Notes: generated from the letters alone by a model not told the origin. A stretch of 64,000 nucleotides of DNA from Bradyrhizobium diversitatis (GCF_016031635.1 NZ_JACEGD010000009.1:102001-166000), one strand, 5' to 3'. Counted from the first letter of the stretch, positions 55,300 through 64,000 are shown. Numbers and translations: made by a program.

Positions 55300-56571
55300 C
55301 TATTCGGCCTGCTCCAGCGCCGCCGGCATCTTCGCCACGGACATCAGCGACCGCGCCACCTGATTGAGCAGGAGATCGGCGTTCTCCTCTTCCGCGAGCG
55401 ACTTCGACAGCAGCGCGACGATGGCGCTGTGCCGGAGCTGCTGCGCAAGGTTGCGTGCGGTGGTGTAGCCGGACATCTCGTAATGTTCGACGCGTTGGGC
55501 CGCCGAGATCAGCGCAAGGTCGGCGGCTGCGTCCTCCTTCTCTTCGCCTTCCTTCATGACTTCCTGGCCTTCCTCGATCAGGCCCATCATGCCCTTGCAG
55601 GGCTTGGCCCGTGCATTCTCGCCGAGCAGCTCGAAGCATTCATTGATGCGCTCGACCTGGTTCTCCGTCTCGGCCAGATGCTGCTCGAACAGTTCCCGCA
55701 GCTGGTCGAAGCGCGCGGCCTGAGCCATCTTGGGAAGCGCCTTGGTCAACTGTTTCTCGGCATGGAGGATGTCGCGCAGCTCGTGAAGCAGAAGGTCGGT
55801 GAGGCCCGCCTCGTCGACGGGCGACGAGCTCTCCGCGACGATCGACGGGGCCGCGCCGGGGTCCGAAGACTGGAGGGCAGGCGATTCTGTGAATACCCAG
55901 TCCTCGCCTTCGTTCCAGGGACCGCGGGTGTCGATCTCGCCGTGATCACCGCTGCCGGTGGAATCGTTGAAATACTGGTTCACGAGGCCCGGCGTCGGCG
56001 CGATCCTGCCGATGCTGAAGGCCGGCTTCGACAGGCTTTCGAGTGCCCGTGCGAACGCCTTCATATGGGTAATCTCTCTCGTCATCAGGAACTGCAGCGC
56101 GTCCTTGCTGCCGGCGTCGTCGCAGAAATTGATCAGTCGTTCGTAGACGATCTTTGCCCGTGCTTCGGCGGCGATGTTGCTGCGGAGATCGACGTCGAGC
56201 TCGCCGGTGATCTTGAGATAGTCGGCAGTCCAGGGATTGCCTTGCGAATTGAACAGGTTGACGCCGCCGCCGCCGGCAATCGCAATCAGCGGATCGGCTT
56301 CGGCCGCCTGGCGATCGTTCTTCGAAGGCGCGAGGTGCATGCGGGCAAGGCAACCGACGACTTCGAGATGGCTGAGCTCTTCGGTGCCGATATCCATCAA
56401 CAGGTCCTTGCGGTCGGGATCCTCGCAATTCAGCCCCTGAATCGAATATTGCATCGCCGCCGCAAGTTCCCCGTTGGCGCCGCCGAACTGCTCGAGGAGC
56501 ATATTGCCGAAGCGCGGATCGGGTTCGTCGACGCGCACGGTGAACATCAGCTTCTTGACGTGGTGGTACAT
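55300..56571 (-). CDS. Manganese catalase fused to a DUF892 ferritin-like domain
   Basis: 423 residues. Residues 1-about 235 are a manganese catalase (LEQFGGANGELAAAMQYSIQ, GTEELSHLEVV, EARAKIVYERL, REITHMKAFARAL; the Glu and His ligands of the di-manganese site). A linker follows, then residues about 258-415 form a DUF892/YciE-like helical domain (LTDLLLHELRDILHAEKQL, then RVEHYEMSGY). Breaks down hydrogen peroxide. An EcfG-type promoter lies just upstream, so it is probably part of the general stress response. Confidence 0.9.
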   Translation of the reverse strand: MYHHVKKLMFTVRVDEPDPRFGNMLLEQFGGANGELAAAMQYSIQGLNCEDPDRKDLLMDIGTEELSHLEVVGCLARMHLAPSKNDRQAAEADPLIAIAGGGGVNLFNSQGNPWTADYLKITGELDVDLRSNIAAEARAKIVYERLINFCDDAGSKDALQFLMTREITHMKAFARALESLSKPAFSIGRIAPTPGLVNQYFNDSTGSGDHGEIDTRGPWNEGEDWVFTESPALQSSDPGAAPSIVAESSSPVDEAGLTDLLLHELRDILHAEKQLTKALPKMAQAARFDQLRELFEQHLAETENQVERINECFELLGENARAKPCKGMMGLIEEGQEVMKEGEEKEDAAADLALISAAQRVEHYEMSGYTTARNLAQQLRHSAIVALLSKSLAEEENADLLLNQVARSLMSVAKMPAALEQAE

Positions 56572-56606
56572 GGGACGGCTCGCGCTGTGAGGGAAACTAC
56601 GGCGAC

Positions 56607-56631
56607 AACGGGCCCTCGGAATGTTCGTTCC
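56607..56631 (-). promoter_or_regulatory. EcfG-type general stress promoter of the Mn-catalase gene
   Basis: On the minus strand GGAAC (56631-56627), 16 bases, CGTT (56610-56607). This matches the alphaproteobacterial EcfG consensus GGAAC-N16-17-CGTT exactly and lies 36 bases before the start codon. Confidence 0.8.
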
Positions 56632-56850
56632 TAGTCATCTCAAAATTCGGATTTCGTTCCAGATTGGTCTGGCGGGGCGGCTTGAGCCCGTCCCGGCAAT
56701 AGAGTAGCGACGGAGCAATTGGCCTCCGCCGCTCCCCCGCGCCTGTGGACCAGCTCGCATGCGGTCGAGGGGCCGGCGGTCTCATCACGCATTGTGCTTC
56801 GAATGCAGGTGCGTTATGGCTCTCGCGCTTTCCAGAGGCGGAGACGAGCT

Positions 56851-57057
56851 TTGTCGAAACAATCCCTGCGCGAGGAGGCCGAACGCCTGATCCGCGAATC
56901 GATGGAAAAGAAGACCATCGTCGTCAAGCAGGGCACGACCCGCATCGAGGCGGTCTGCGGCAAATGCGGCGCCCCGAACCGGGTCCAGGCGGAAAAGGGC
57001 CAGGCCCGCGTCAAGTTCGCCTGCAAGCAGTGTGGGCACAAGCAAGAGACGTTGTAG
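56851..57057 (+). CDS. Small zinc-ribbon protein
   Basis: 68 residues. A basic helical N-terminus (LSKQSLREEAERLIRESMEK) is followed by a four-cysteine ribbon (CGKCGAPNRV and CKQCGHKQETL). TTG 56851 was chosen since GGAG precedes it by about 9 bases and the homologous part begins there; an ATG at 56803 is the alternative. Cytoplasmic; may bind nucleic acid or a partner. Function unknown. Confidence 0.7.
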   Translation: MSKQSLREEAERLIRESMEKKTIVVKQGTTRIEAVCGKCGAPNRVQAEKGQARVKFACKQCGHKQETL

Positions 57058-57107
57058 CCAGGCCCCCTGACCTCACCGTGCTGCCGCGCTCCGGCTCCTC
57101 GCCACAG

Positions 57108-57953
57108 TCAGCGTTCTTCCACGAACTTCTTGAACGCATCGGCATAGTCCGGGTGCCAGCGCGACAATGGCGGGCGGTTCTCGACGATGTCGCCCATAGC
57201 CCAGAGCATGCGTTTCTCGTCGAGGGCCCGGGGCACGTCGTTGTCCGGGCAGAGGATGTAGAAATCGCCGGCTTCCAGCCGTGCCAGCATGAAATCGACC
57301 GTCTCATCCGGTGTCCAGGCGCCGGCCGGCTTCTCGGTGCGTCCCTTCGCGGTCAGGCCGGTGAAGACGAAGCCCGGGATCAACAGATGCGCCGTGATGT
57401 GGCAGCCCTTCGTGTTGCGCAGCTCGTGTTGCAGCGCCTCGGTGAACGCCTTCACGCCGGCCTTCGAGACATTGTAGGCGGGGTCGCCCGGCGGCGTGGT
57501 GATGCCCTGCTTGGAACCGGTGTTGATGATCAGGCCCGGTTTGCCGCGCGCGATCATGTTCGGCGCGAAGATTCGCGAGCCGTTGATGACGCCCCACATG
57601 TTGGCGCCGATGATGCGTTGCCAATGGTCGGGCTCGCCGAACAGCGTGCTGCCCGGCTGGATGCCGGCATTGTTCATGAGGATGTCGGTGCCGCCAAACC
57701 GCTCGCGCACCGCGCGTTCCAGTTCCGTCACGCTCTCGACCTTGCTGACATCGACGGCGGATGTCATCACGTTTGCGGGTGCCGTGACGGCTGACAGTTT
57801 TGTTGCAGTCTCCGCCAGCCGTGCCTCGTCGACATCCGCGACACATACCTTCATCCCAGTGCGCGCGAAGGCGATGGCAGCTGCAAATCCGATGCCGGAT
57901 GCGCCGCCCGTGATGACGGCAACATTGTCTTTGACGATGGCGGGATGTGGCAT
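57108..57953 (-). CDS. Short-chain dehydrogenase/reductase
   Basis: 281 residues. Classical SDR: cofactor motif TGGASGIG (residues 15-22), NNAG near 93, catalytic YNVSKAGVK (Tyr and Lys) and a Ser at NTGSKQG. The C-terminal part is longer than in minimal SDRs. Cytoplasmic NAD(P)-dependent oxidoreductase; the substrate is unknown. It is divergent from an aldehyde dehydrogenase gene, which suggests a shared alcohol-aldehyde route. Confidence 0.9.
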   Translation of the reverse strand: MPHPAIVKDNVAVITGGASGIGFAAAIAFARTGMKVCVADVDEARLAETATKLSAVTAPANVMTSAVDVSKVESVTELERAVRERFGGTDILMNNAGIQPGSTLFGEPDHWQRIIGANMWGVINGSRIFAPNMIARGKPGLIINTGSKQGITTPPGDPAYNVSKAGVKAFTEALQHELRNTKGCHITAHLLIPGFVFTGLTAKGRTEKPAGAWTPDETVDFMLARLEAGDFYILCPDNDVPRALDEKRMLWAMGDIVENRPPLSRWHPDYADAFKKFVEER

Positions 57954-58133
57954 GGATCGTCTCCGTGGAGGGCCTCGGTCGAGCTATAACATGGCGGCAG
58001 TCCGACCCTGCACAAGTCGGCATGGGAGGTCTTCGTTCGGCGCTGCCTTTACGCCCAACCGGCCCGGCTGTATCCTCGATCGAACGATCCCGCCCAGATC
58101 GAACCAATCAATCACTTGACAGGGAGTGCAGCC

Positions 58134-59630
58134 ATGGCTGTGTCGCAGGCTATTCCGATCACGCGCCATCCGTTTGCAAATGGATCTTACAAGCCGATGC
58201 TGATCGACGGGAAGTGGGTCGATGCAGCCTCGGGCAAGCGCTTCGAAACCCGCAATCCCGCCACCGGCGAGTTGCTCGCCACCGTCGCCGAAGGCGACAA
58301 GGAGGACATCGATCGTGCGGTTGCGGCCGCTCGCCGCGCCTTCGAAGGCCCCTGGAGCAAGGTCAAGCCGTTCGAGCGGCAAAACCTGCTCCTGAAGCTC
58401 GCCGACCTCGTCGAGAAGAATTTCGACGAATTGTCGCAGCTCGACACGCTCGACATGGGCGCGCCGCTCAGCCGCACCCGCGCCTATCGCCTGCGCGCCG
58501 TCGGCATGCTGCGCTATTATGCCGGCCAGACCACGGCGATCCACGGCGAGACCATCGAGAACTCGCTGCCCGGCGAGATCTTCTCCTACACGCTGAAGGA
58601 GCCGATCGGCGTCGTCGGCGCCATCATTCCCTGGAATGGGCCGCTGACCGCGACGATCTGGAAGATCGGCCCTGCGATCGCGACCGGCTGCACCGTGGTG
58701 CTCAAGCCCGCCGAGGAGGCGCCTCTGACCTCGCTGCGCATCGCTGAACTCGCGATGGAAGCGGGCGTGCCGCCCGGGGTCATCAATGTCGTGCCCGGCT
58801 ATGGCGAGACGGCGGGCGCCGCGCTCGCCTCGCACCATGACGTCGACAAGGTCGCCTTCACCGGCTCGCATGTCACGGGCCAGTCGATCATCCGTGCCTC
58901 CGCCGGCAACCTCAAGCGCGTCTCGCTCGAGCTCGGCGGCAAGTCTCCGGACATCGTGTTCGCGGATGCCGATCTCGATGCCGCCGTGCCGGGCGCGGCG
59001 ATGGCGGTGTTCGCCAATTCGGGGCAGATCTGCAGCGCCGGTACGCGCCTCTTCGTCGAGCAGTCGATCTATGACGAATTCGTCGGCCGCGTCGCCGAGT
59101 TCGGCAAGAAGCTGCAGGTCGGCAACGGCCTCGATCCGAACGTGCAGATCGGACCGCTCGTCTCCGAGCAGCAGCTCGAGCGCGTCACCGGCTATCTCGA
59201 TATCGGCCAGAAGGAAGGCGCCAAGGCGCTCGCCGGCGGCGGACGCGTCACCGAAGGGGCGCTGTCGAAGGGCTTCTTCGTCTCGCCGACGGTGTTCGCG
59301 GGCGTTGAGGACAACATGCGCATCGCGCAGGAGGAGATTTTTGGTCCCGTCATCTCCGCGATCGCGTTCAAGGACATGGACGAGCTGGTCAAGCGCGCCA
59401 ACGCCACCACGTTCGGTCTTGGCTCCGGCCTGTGGACGCGCGATGTCAGCAAGGCCCATGCGGTGGCGAAGCGCCTGCGCGCCGGCTCGTTGTGGGTCAA
59501 CTGCTACCAGGCGATGGATCCGGCGGTGCCGTTCGGCGGCTACAAGATGAGCGGCTACGGCCGCGAATCCGGCAAGCAGCACGTCGAGGAATATCTCAAC
59601 GTGAAGGCCGTCTGGATCAAGACGGCGTAA
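58134..59630 (+). CDS. Aldehyde dehydrogenase
   Basis: 498 residues. Oxidises an aldehyde to the acid with NAD(P)+. Landmarks are PWNGPLTATIWKIGPAIATG, the catalytic Glu in LELGGKSP and the catalytic Cys in GQICSAGTR (about residue 300), and the C-terminal PFGGYKMSGYGRESG. ATG 58134 has AGGGAG 7-12 bases upstream; an ATG 18 bases earlier is possible. Divergent from the SDR gene. Substrate not told by sequence. Confidence 0.95.
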   Translation: MAVSQAIPITRHPFANGSYKPMLIDGKWVDAASGKRFETRNPATGELLATVAEGDKEDIDRAVAAARRAFEGPWSKVKPFERQNLLLKLADLVEKNFDELSQLDTLDMGAPLSRTRAYRLRAVGMLRYYAGQTTAIHGETIENSLPGEIFSYTLKEPIGVVGAIIPWNGPLTATIWKIGPAIATGCTVVLKPAEEAPLTSLRIAELAMEAGVPPGVINVVPGYGETAGAALASHHDVDKVAFTGSHVTGQSIIRASAGNLKRVSLELGGKSPDIVFADADLDAAVPGAAMAVFANSGQICSAGTRLFVEQSIYDEFVGRVAEFGKKLQVGNGLDPNVQIGPLVSEQQLERVTGYLDIGQKEGAKALAGGGRVTEGALSKGFFVSPTVFAGVEDNMRIAQEEIFGPVISAIAFKDMDELVKRANATTFGLGSGLWTRDVSKAHAVAKRLRAGSLWVNCYQAMDPAVPFGGYKMSGYGRESGKQHVEEYLNVKAVWIKTA

Positions 59631-59643
59631 GGCCGGCTCATCT

Positions 59644-59778
59644 TCGCCTCTCCCCGCTTGCGGGGAGAGGCCGGAATTCGCGCAACGCGCGGATTCCGGG
59701 CGAGGGGGACTCTCCGCGAGTCTAACTCTCACCGCGATTGCCGAGGCAGCCCCTCACCCCGTAAGAACGGGGAGAGGG
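59644..59778. repeat. Interspersed palindromic repeat, type B
   Basis: cgcctctccccgcttgcggggagaggccgg, then gagggggactctccgcgagtc, closing with cccctcacccc and ggggagaggg. Close copy of the element at 5272-5413. It fills the gap between the aldehyde dehydrogenase and old-yellow-enzyme genes. Confidence 0.8.
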
Positions 59779-59855
59779 AGAATAACCACCGCCTTCTCGG
59801 GCGGGCAGTCTCCCTCATATCATCCGTATTTCCTTCATTGACATCCGGGGACCAC

Positions 59856-60983
59856 ATGAAATTCAAAGCGTTGTTCAAGCCGTTGCAGGTCGGTCCGTAC
59901 AAGCTCGCGCATCGCGTCGCGATGGCGCCGCTTACGCGCATGCGCGCCGAGCGCGAGAGTTTTGCGCCGCGGCCGCTCAATGCCGAATATTACGGCCAGC
60001 GTGCAACGCAAGGCGGCCTGATCGTCGCGGAAGCCTCGCCGGTGCTCTCGCACGGACGCGGCAATCCGGCAACGCCAGGCATCTATTCGGAGGCACAAGT
60101 CGCGGGCTGGCGCAAGGTGACGGATGCCGTGCACGCCAAGGGCGGCATCATCTTCCTCCAGCTCTGGCATGTCGGCCGCGTCTCTCATTCCTCCTTCCAC
60201 GGCGGCGAGCTGCCGGTCTCGGCTTCCGCCATCCCGATCAAGGCGGAAGGCATGAAGGCGATGACGGCCGACGGCAAGATTGCGGACTACGAGACGCCGC
60301 GCGCGCTGGAGACCGAGGAGGTCAAGGACATCGTCGAGGCGTTCCGGCAGGGTGCGAAAAACGCGCTCGCCGCGGGCTTCGACGGCGTCGAAATCCACGG
60401 TGCCAACGGCTATCTGCTCGAGCAGTTCCTGCAGTCGCGCAGCAACCAGCGCACCGATCAGTATGGCGGCGGAATCGAGAACCGCGCGCGCCTTCTGCTC
60501 GAGGTCACGCAGGCCGCGATCGACGTCTGGGGCGCGAACCGCGTCGCCGTCCGGTTGTCGCCGCACGGCATCGCCAATGATTCCGGCGAGCCCGATCCGA
60601 TGCCGCTCTACACCCATGTCGTGAAGGCACTCGACAAGCTCGGTCTTGCCTATCTGCACTTCATCGAGCCGCGCTCCAGCGGCGCCGGCCGCGCCGACGT
60701 CCACTGGGACAACGTGCCCTCGGCAATGGTGCTGTTCCGCCCGCTCTACAGCGGCGTGCTGATGACCGCGGGTGGCTTCACCGGCGAGACCGCGAACGCG
60801 GCGATCGCCGATGGGCATGCGGATATCATCGCGTTCGGCCGCATCTTCATCTCCAATCCCGATCTGCCGCGCCGGCTTCAGCACGACTATCCGATCACGC
60901 CGTACAACCGTGCGACCTTCTATAGCGGCGAGGAAAAGGGATATACGGATTATCCTGTTTATGACGAGCTGACGCCGGCATAA
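59856..60983 (+). CDS. Old yellow enzyme family alkene reductase (NemA-like)
   Basis: 375 residues, FMN-dependent. Motifs: VAMAPLTRMRAERE, LQLWHVGRVSHSSFH (active-site region), FDGVEIHGANGYLLEQFLQSRSNQRTD (His/Asn substrate pair and the typical EQFL), YGGGIENRARLLLEV, and AFGRIFISNPDLPRR for phosphate binding. Reduces alpha,beta-unsaturated carbonyls, N-ethylmaleimide or nitro esters. ATG 59856 is preceded by CGGGGA. Cytoplasmic. Confidence 0.94.
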   Translation: MKFKALFKPLQVGPYKLAHRVAMAPLTRMRAERESFAPRPLNAEYYGQRATQGGLIVAEASPVLSHGRGNPATPGIYSEAQVAGWRKVTDAVHAKGGIIFLQLWHVGRVSHSSFHGGELPVSASAIPIKAEGMKAMTADGKIADYETPRALETEEVKDIVEAFRQGAKNALAAGFDGVEIHGANGYLLEQFLQSRSNQRTDQYGGGIENRARLLLEVTQAAIDVWGANRVAVRLSPHGIANDSGEPDPMPLYTHVVKALDKLGLAYLHFIEPRSSGAGRADVHWDNVPSAMVLFRPLYSGVLMTAGGFTGETANAAIADGHADIIAFGRIFISNPDLPRRLQHDYPITPYNRATFYSGEEKGYTDYPVYDELTPA

Positions 60984-60990
60984 CTTGCTC

Positions 60991-61097
60991 CGTCATTCCG
61001 GGGCCCGACGAAGTCGCGAGCCCGGAATCCATCCGACCGCATACCCGGAGGTGAGATGGATTCCGGGCTCGATGCTTCGCATCGCCCCGGAATGACG
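60991..61097. repeat. Interspersed palindromic repeat, type C
   Basis: Outer arms cgtcattccggggc and gccccggaatgacg with inner gagcccggaatcca and tggattccgggctc. Relative of 6403-6480. Confidence 0.8.
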
Positions 61098-61146
61098 AGT
61101 TAGAGTGTCGCGCCACCGTCAGCCGCAATGACGACGGGGAAACACA

Positions 61147-61647
61147 ATGGCCAAAGCCGCCGCCGCAGGTATAGCCACCGGCCAGTGTCTCTGCGGCAAG
61201 ATCGCCTTCGAGATCGACGTTCCCGCGCGCTGGGCCTGGCACGATCACTCCGCCGCCAGCCGCCGCGCCCATGGCGCGGCTTACGCAACCTATGTTGGAA
61301 GCTGGAAGAAGCGCTTCCGCATCACCTCCGGCAAGACCGCGCTGACCCGCTACGAGGACAAGGCGACGAAGACCGCGCGCAGCTTCTGCTCGCATTGCGG
61401 CACGCCGATCGCCTATGAGCGCCCGCGCGGGCCGCACATGGTCAACATCCCCCGTGCGCTGTTCACAGAGCGCACCGGCCGCCAGCCGCTCTATCACATC
61501 GCCATCGAGGAGCTGCAGGAATGGGCCTATACCGGCGAACCGCTGGTGCCGCTGAAGGGGTTTCCGGGCGTGGTGTGGCAGCGCTCGAAAAAGAAGAAGC
61601 GGGCGAGAGGCGAGGATCCGTTCGAGCTCGGCCGGGAGGAGATGTAG
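61147..61647 (+). CDS. GFA-like (CENP-V fold) protein with altered zinc site
   Basis: 166 residues. The GFA signature starts well (GQCLCGKIAFEID, Cys14 and Cys16) and has the later CSHCG pair (Cys81 and Cys84), but the central CHCSxCRR region reads HDHSAASRRAHG, so its three cysteines are absent. The structural zinc may remain and the second, mobile zinc may not. The tail is rich in Lys/Arg (QRSKKKKRARG). Glutathione-dependent chemistry is therefore doubtful. Confidence 0.8.
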   Translation: MAKAAAAGIATGQCLCGKIAFEIDVPARWAWHDHSAASRRAHGAAYATYVGSWKKRFRITSGKTALTRYEDKATKTARSFCSHCGTPIAYERPRGPHMVNIPRALFTERTGRQPLYHIAIEELQEWAYTGEPLVPLKGFPGVVWQRSKKKKRARGEDPFELGREEM

Positions 61648-61912
61648 CGCGGGCTGCGTACCGAGCTCTCGTGCTCCGGACGCTGCGCATCACCACTTCG
61701 GTGATGCGCTGCTGAGCCGGGGCCCATACGTCAGTGAGATTGGTGCCAGTTATGGGTCCCGGCTCTGCGCCGCACCGCTACGCGCTGCGTCGCGTCCGGG
61801 ACACGAGACCGTCCCGCGCAAGGCAGCCATGACCACGCTTCCTTGCGTGCCTCCCAAGATCTCGGCCATCATGCCTTCAGTCCTTGCGGCAATGCCCGCT
61901 CCTGGAGGAAAC

Positions 61913-63574
61913 ATGAAGAACAAGATCACCGGCCGCTCCGCGTTTCTCGCGCTTCTCAAGGACGAAGGCATCACGCATCTGTTCGGCAATCCCGGCACCA
62001 CCGAGCTGCCGATCATGCACGCGCTGAAGGATCATCCCGATCTCACCTATGTGATGGCGATGCAGGAAAGCCTCGTGGTCGCAATCGCCGACGGCTACAG
62101 CCGCGCCTCGGGCAAGCTCGTCGCCTGCAACGTGCACGTCGCGCCCGGCCTCGGCAACGCGATGGGCTCGCTCTACAACGCCCAGTTCACGGGCACGCCG
62201 ATGATTTTGACCGCAGGCCAGCAGGAGCAGGGCCACGGCCTGATGGAGCCGGTGCTCTATGGTCCGCTGGTGCGGATAGCCGAGCCGCTGGTGAAATGGG
62301 CGGTCGAGGTGACGCGGCTGGAGGATCTGCCGCGCATCGTGCGCCGCGCCGCCAAGGTCGCGACCACGCCGCCGACCGGACCGGTGTTCATCTCGCTGCC
62401 CGGCGACATCCTCAACAGCGAGGCCGGAATCGATCTCGGCCGCTCCACCCGCATCGATGCCCGCACAAGGCCGTCGGACGAGGCGTTGAAGATCTTTGCC
62501 GCGCGGTTACTGAAGGCTGAGCGTCCCGTCATCGTCACCATGGACGAGGTGGTCAAGAGCGATGCTCTGAAGGAGGCGGCTGACTTGGCCGAGCTGCTCG
62601 GCGCGGCCGCCTACCAATCCTCGACGCCCTATGGCTCGCACTTCCTCTCGGAGAGCCCAAGCTTCATCGGCACGCTCGCGCGCGTGCAGAAGGCCGCGCG
62701 CGATACCCTCGCACCTTACGATCTCCTGATCGCGCTCGGCGGCGATCCCCTGCGCATGTCGGTCTACAGCGAGGTCGATGCGCTGCCGGACGGACTCGCC
62801 ATCGTGCAGGTCGGCCTTGTCGACTGGGAGATCGCGAAGAATTACGGCGCCGAGATCGCGCTGAAGGCGGACTTGAAGGAGACGCTGCGCGCCTTGATCC
62901 CCGTCCTGAAGGAGATGGGTGGCGAGGAATTGGCGCAACGCGCCAAGCGGCGCCTTGCCGAGCTCGCGCCGAAGAACTGGACCGCGCGTCGCGCTGCTCT
63001 GGTCGAGCAGATCAGCAAGAGCGCGGGCCGTAGCCCCATCGATCCCGATTATCTGGTGCTGCAGATGGTCGAGGCGATGCCTGATAACGCCATCCTGGTC
63101 GATGAGGGCCTCACTTCCAGCCGCCAGGTCACGGCGCTGCGGCCGCACCGCGATCGCTATGGCTATCATGGCCTTGCCTCAGGGGGAATCGGCTGGGGCC
63201 TGCCGGCGTCCGTGGGTGCCAGCGTTGCCAACCCCGATCGCCCCGTCGTGTGCTTCTCCGGTGACGGCAGCGCGATGTACTCGATCCAGTCGCTGTGGAC
63301 GGCGGCGCACCACAAGCTGCCGCTCAACGTCATCATCGTCAACAATGGCGGCTACCGCATCATCAAGCAGCGCCTGCTCGCCTTCCATGGCGACGACAAC
63401 TACGTCGGCATGGATTTCGTCGATCCGCCCGTGGATTTCGCCGGCGTCGCCAAGGCGCTGGGCTGCGAGGCGATCAAGGTAAGTGATCCCCTCGAACTGA
63501 AGGCAACGCTGGCCTCGGCGTTCAATCGACCGGGCACGAAGCTGATCGAGGTGATGGTGGACGGGACGGTGTAG
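61913..63574 (+). CDS. Thiamine-pyrophosphate enzyme, benzoylformate decarboxylase-like
   Basis: 553 residues. N-terminal PYR domain with GNPGTTELPIMHAL and the activating Glu in MQES; central domain; C-terminal PP domain with FSGDGSAMYSIQSLWTAAHH then NNGGYRI (the GDG-NN thiamine-binding motif). Closest in layout to benzoylformate decarboxylase, though acetolactate synthase-like enzymes share it. ATG 61913 has GGAGGA 4-9 bases before it; an in-frame ATG at 61829 is weaker. Could follow a mandelate-type route with the enzyme at 39626. Confidence 0.85.
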   Translation: MKNKITGRSAFLALLKDEGITHLFGNPGTTELPIMHALKDHPDLTYVMAMQESLVVAIADGYSRASGKLVACNVHVAPGLGNAMGSLYNAQFTGTPMILTAGQQEQGHGLMEPVLYGPLVRIAEPLVKWAVEVTRLEDLPRIVRRAAKVATTPPTGPVFISLPGDILNSEAGIDLGRSTRIDARTRPSDEALKIFAARLLKAERPVIVTMDEVVKSDALKEAADLAELLGAAAYQSSTPYGSHFLSESPSFIGTLARVQKAARDTLAPYDLLIALGGDPLRMSVYSEVDALPDGLAIVQVGLVDWEIAKNYGAEIALKADLKETLRALIPVLKEMGGEELAQRAKRRLAELAPKNWTARRAALVEQISKSAGRSPIDPDYLVLQMVEAMPDNAILVDEGLTSSRQVTALRPHRDRYGYHGLASGGIGWGLPASVGASVANPDRPVVCFSGDGSAMYSIQSLWTAAHHKLPLNVIIVNNGGYRIIKQRLLAFHGDDNYVGMDFVDPPVDFAGVAKALGCEAIKVSDPLELKATLASAFNRPGTKLIEVMVDGTV

Positions 63575-63590
63575 GGCAGGCTCTGTCCAC

Positions 63591-63676
63591 CGTCATTGCG
63601 AGGAGCGCAGCGACGAAGCAATCCAGGCTGTATCCGCGGAGGGATTCTGGATTGCCTCGCTTCGCTCGCAATGACG
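63591..63676. repeat. Interspersed palindromic repeat, type A
   Basis: cgtcattgcgaggagcgcagcgac and gaagcaatccagg mirrored by ctggattgcctcgc and ctcgcaatgacg. Second copy of the element at 444-530. Confidence 0.8.
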
Positions 63677-63688
63677 AGGAGGAAGCAG

Positions 63689-64000
63689 CTACCCCTTCTT
63701 CCCCACCCGATACCCCGCAGCCGGATGCGGCGCATCTAACCGCGGCCGGCCGGCGCCGAACAGCTTCTCCCGCAGCGTGCCCTTGGCATACTCGCTCTTG
63801 TACCGTCCGCGCCGGGTCAGCTCCGGCACCAGCATGTCGGCGATGTCCTCGAAATCGCCGGGCGAGATCGCGAACGCGACGTTGAGCCCATCGACGTCGG
63901 TTGCTTCGAACCATTGCTCGATCTTGTCCGCGACCATCTCCGGCGTGCCGACCACGACCGGGCCGGCGCCGCCGATGCCGACATGCTCGATGACGTCGCG
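63689..64000 (-). CDS. LLM-class flavin monooxygenase, C-terminal part
   Basis: The frame is open to the window edge, giving about 103 residues. Segment GPVVVGTPEMVADKIEQWFE, then DGLNVAFAISPGDFEDI and LVPELTRRGRYKSEYA is typical of the C-terminus of NtaA/DszA/SnaA-type monooxygenases, which use FMNH2 to oxidise nitrilotriacetate, sulfones and similar compounds. Product specificity cannot be told from this part. Confidence 0.8.
   Translation of the reverse strand, partial: RDVIEHVGIGGAGPVVVGTPEMVADKIEQWFEATDVDGLNVAFAISPGDFEDIADMLVPELTRRGRYKSEYAKGTLREKLFGAGRPRLDAPHPAAGYRVGKKG

Overview
The window is chromosomal DNA of a high-GC alphaproteobacterium, most likely Bradyrhizobium or a close relative in the Nitrobacteraceae. 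This is inferred from gene content and signals, not from a search: a ROSE-type RNA thermometer and sigma32-like promoter before a small heat-shock gene, an EcfG-type stress promoter before a manganese catalase, CpdR next to N-formylglutamate amidohydrolase, many LysR/LysE/TauE genes, and the dense interspersed palindromic repeats common in these genomes.

Region 1 (1-11.1 kb): end of a nickel/cobalt exporter, a thioesterase, a MAPEG protein, ferrochelatase (hemH), an ABC_sub_bind lipid/solute-binding protein, an SPFH-NfeD membrane pair, an HxlR regulator divergent from a carboxymuconolactone decarboxylase-like gene with two palindromic operators between them, arabinose-5-phosphate isomerase (kdsD) divergent from a large outer-membrane barrel protein. 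Region 2 (9.6-16 kb): glutamate synthase gltB-gltD. Region 3 (16.4-32.6 kb): a secreted Pro/Ala-rich protein, three alpha/beta hydrolases, Hsp20 with its thermometer, a 936-residue di-haem cytochrome c, an adenylate cyclase-TPR protein, LysE, two LysR regulators around a TauE exporter, hisN, a candidate small RNA with a strong terminator, N-formylglutamate amidohydrolase and cpdR.

Region 4 (32.65-38.9 kb) is a small island: an intact tRNA-Val(GAC) at one end and a 44-bp copy of its 3' half at the other. Inside are a two-component system with divergent regulators, a truncated winged-helix/ATPase regulator, and a shortened copy of an ATC-hydrolase gene whose full-length copy lies just outside. 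Region 5 (39-43.9 kb): Nudix hydrolase, a mandelate racemase-like enzyme, a haem-domain adenylate cyclase and a LivK-type binding protein.

Region 6 (44.1-48.7 kb) is a second island: a lower-GC type IIG restriction-modification gene (with a C-terminal frameshift) between 365-bp direct repeats formed by the 3' end of an esterase-like gene. That esterase has lost its catalytic serine. Region 7 (49-64 kb): an AlkB-type gene with a frameshift in a C7 tract, a DUF4173/CreBC-like operon with a direct-repeat operator, a membrane-anchored GH3 enzyme, a manganese catalase fused to a DUF892 domain, a zinc-ribbon protein, and redox/aromatic-type enzymes (SDR, aldehyde dehydrogenase, old yellow enzyme, a GFA-like protein, a benzoylformate decarboxylase-like TPP enzyme, the end of a flavin monooxygenase).

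The two islands, the ROSE element, the EcfG promoter and the candidate sRNA are the parts most worth following up. No phage, IS transposase, integrase or CRISPR array was seen.
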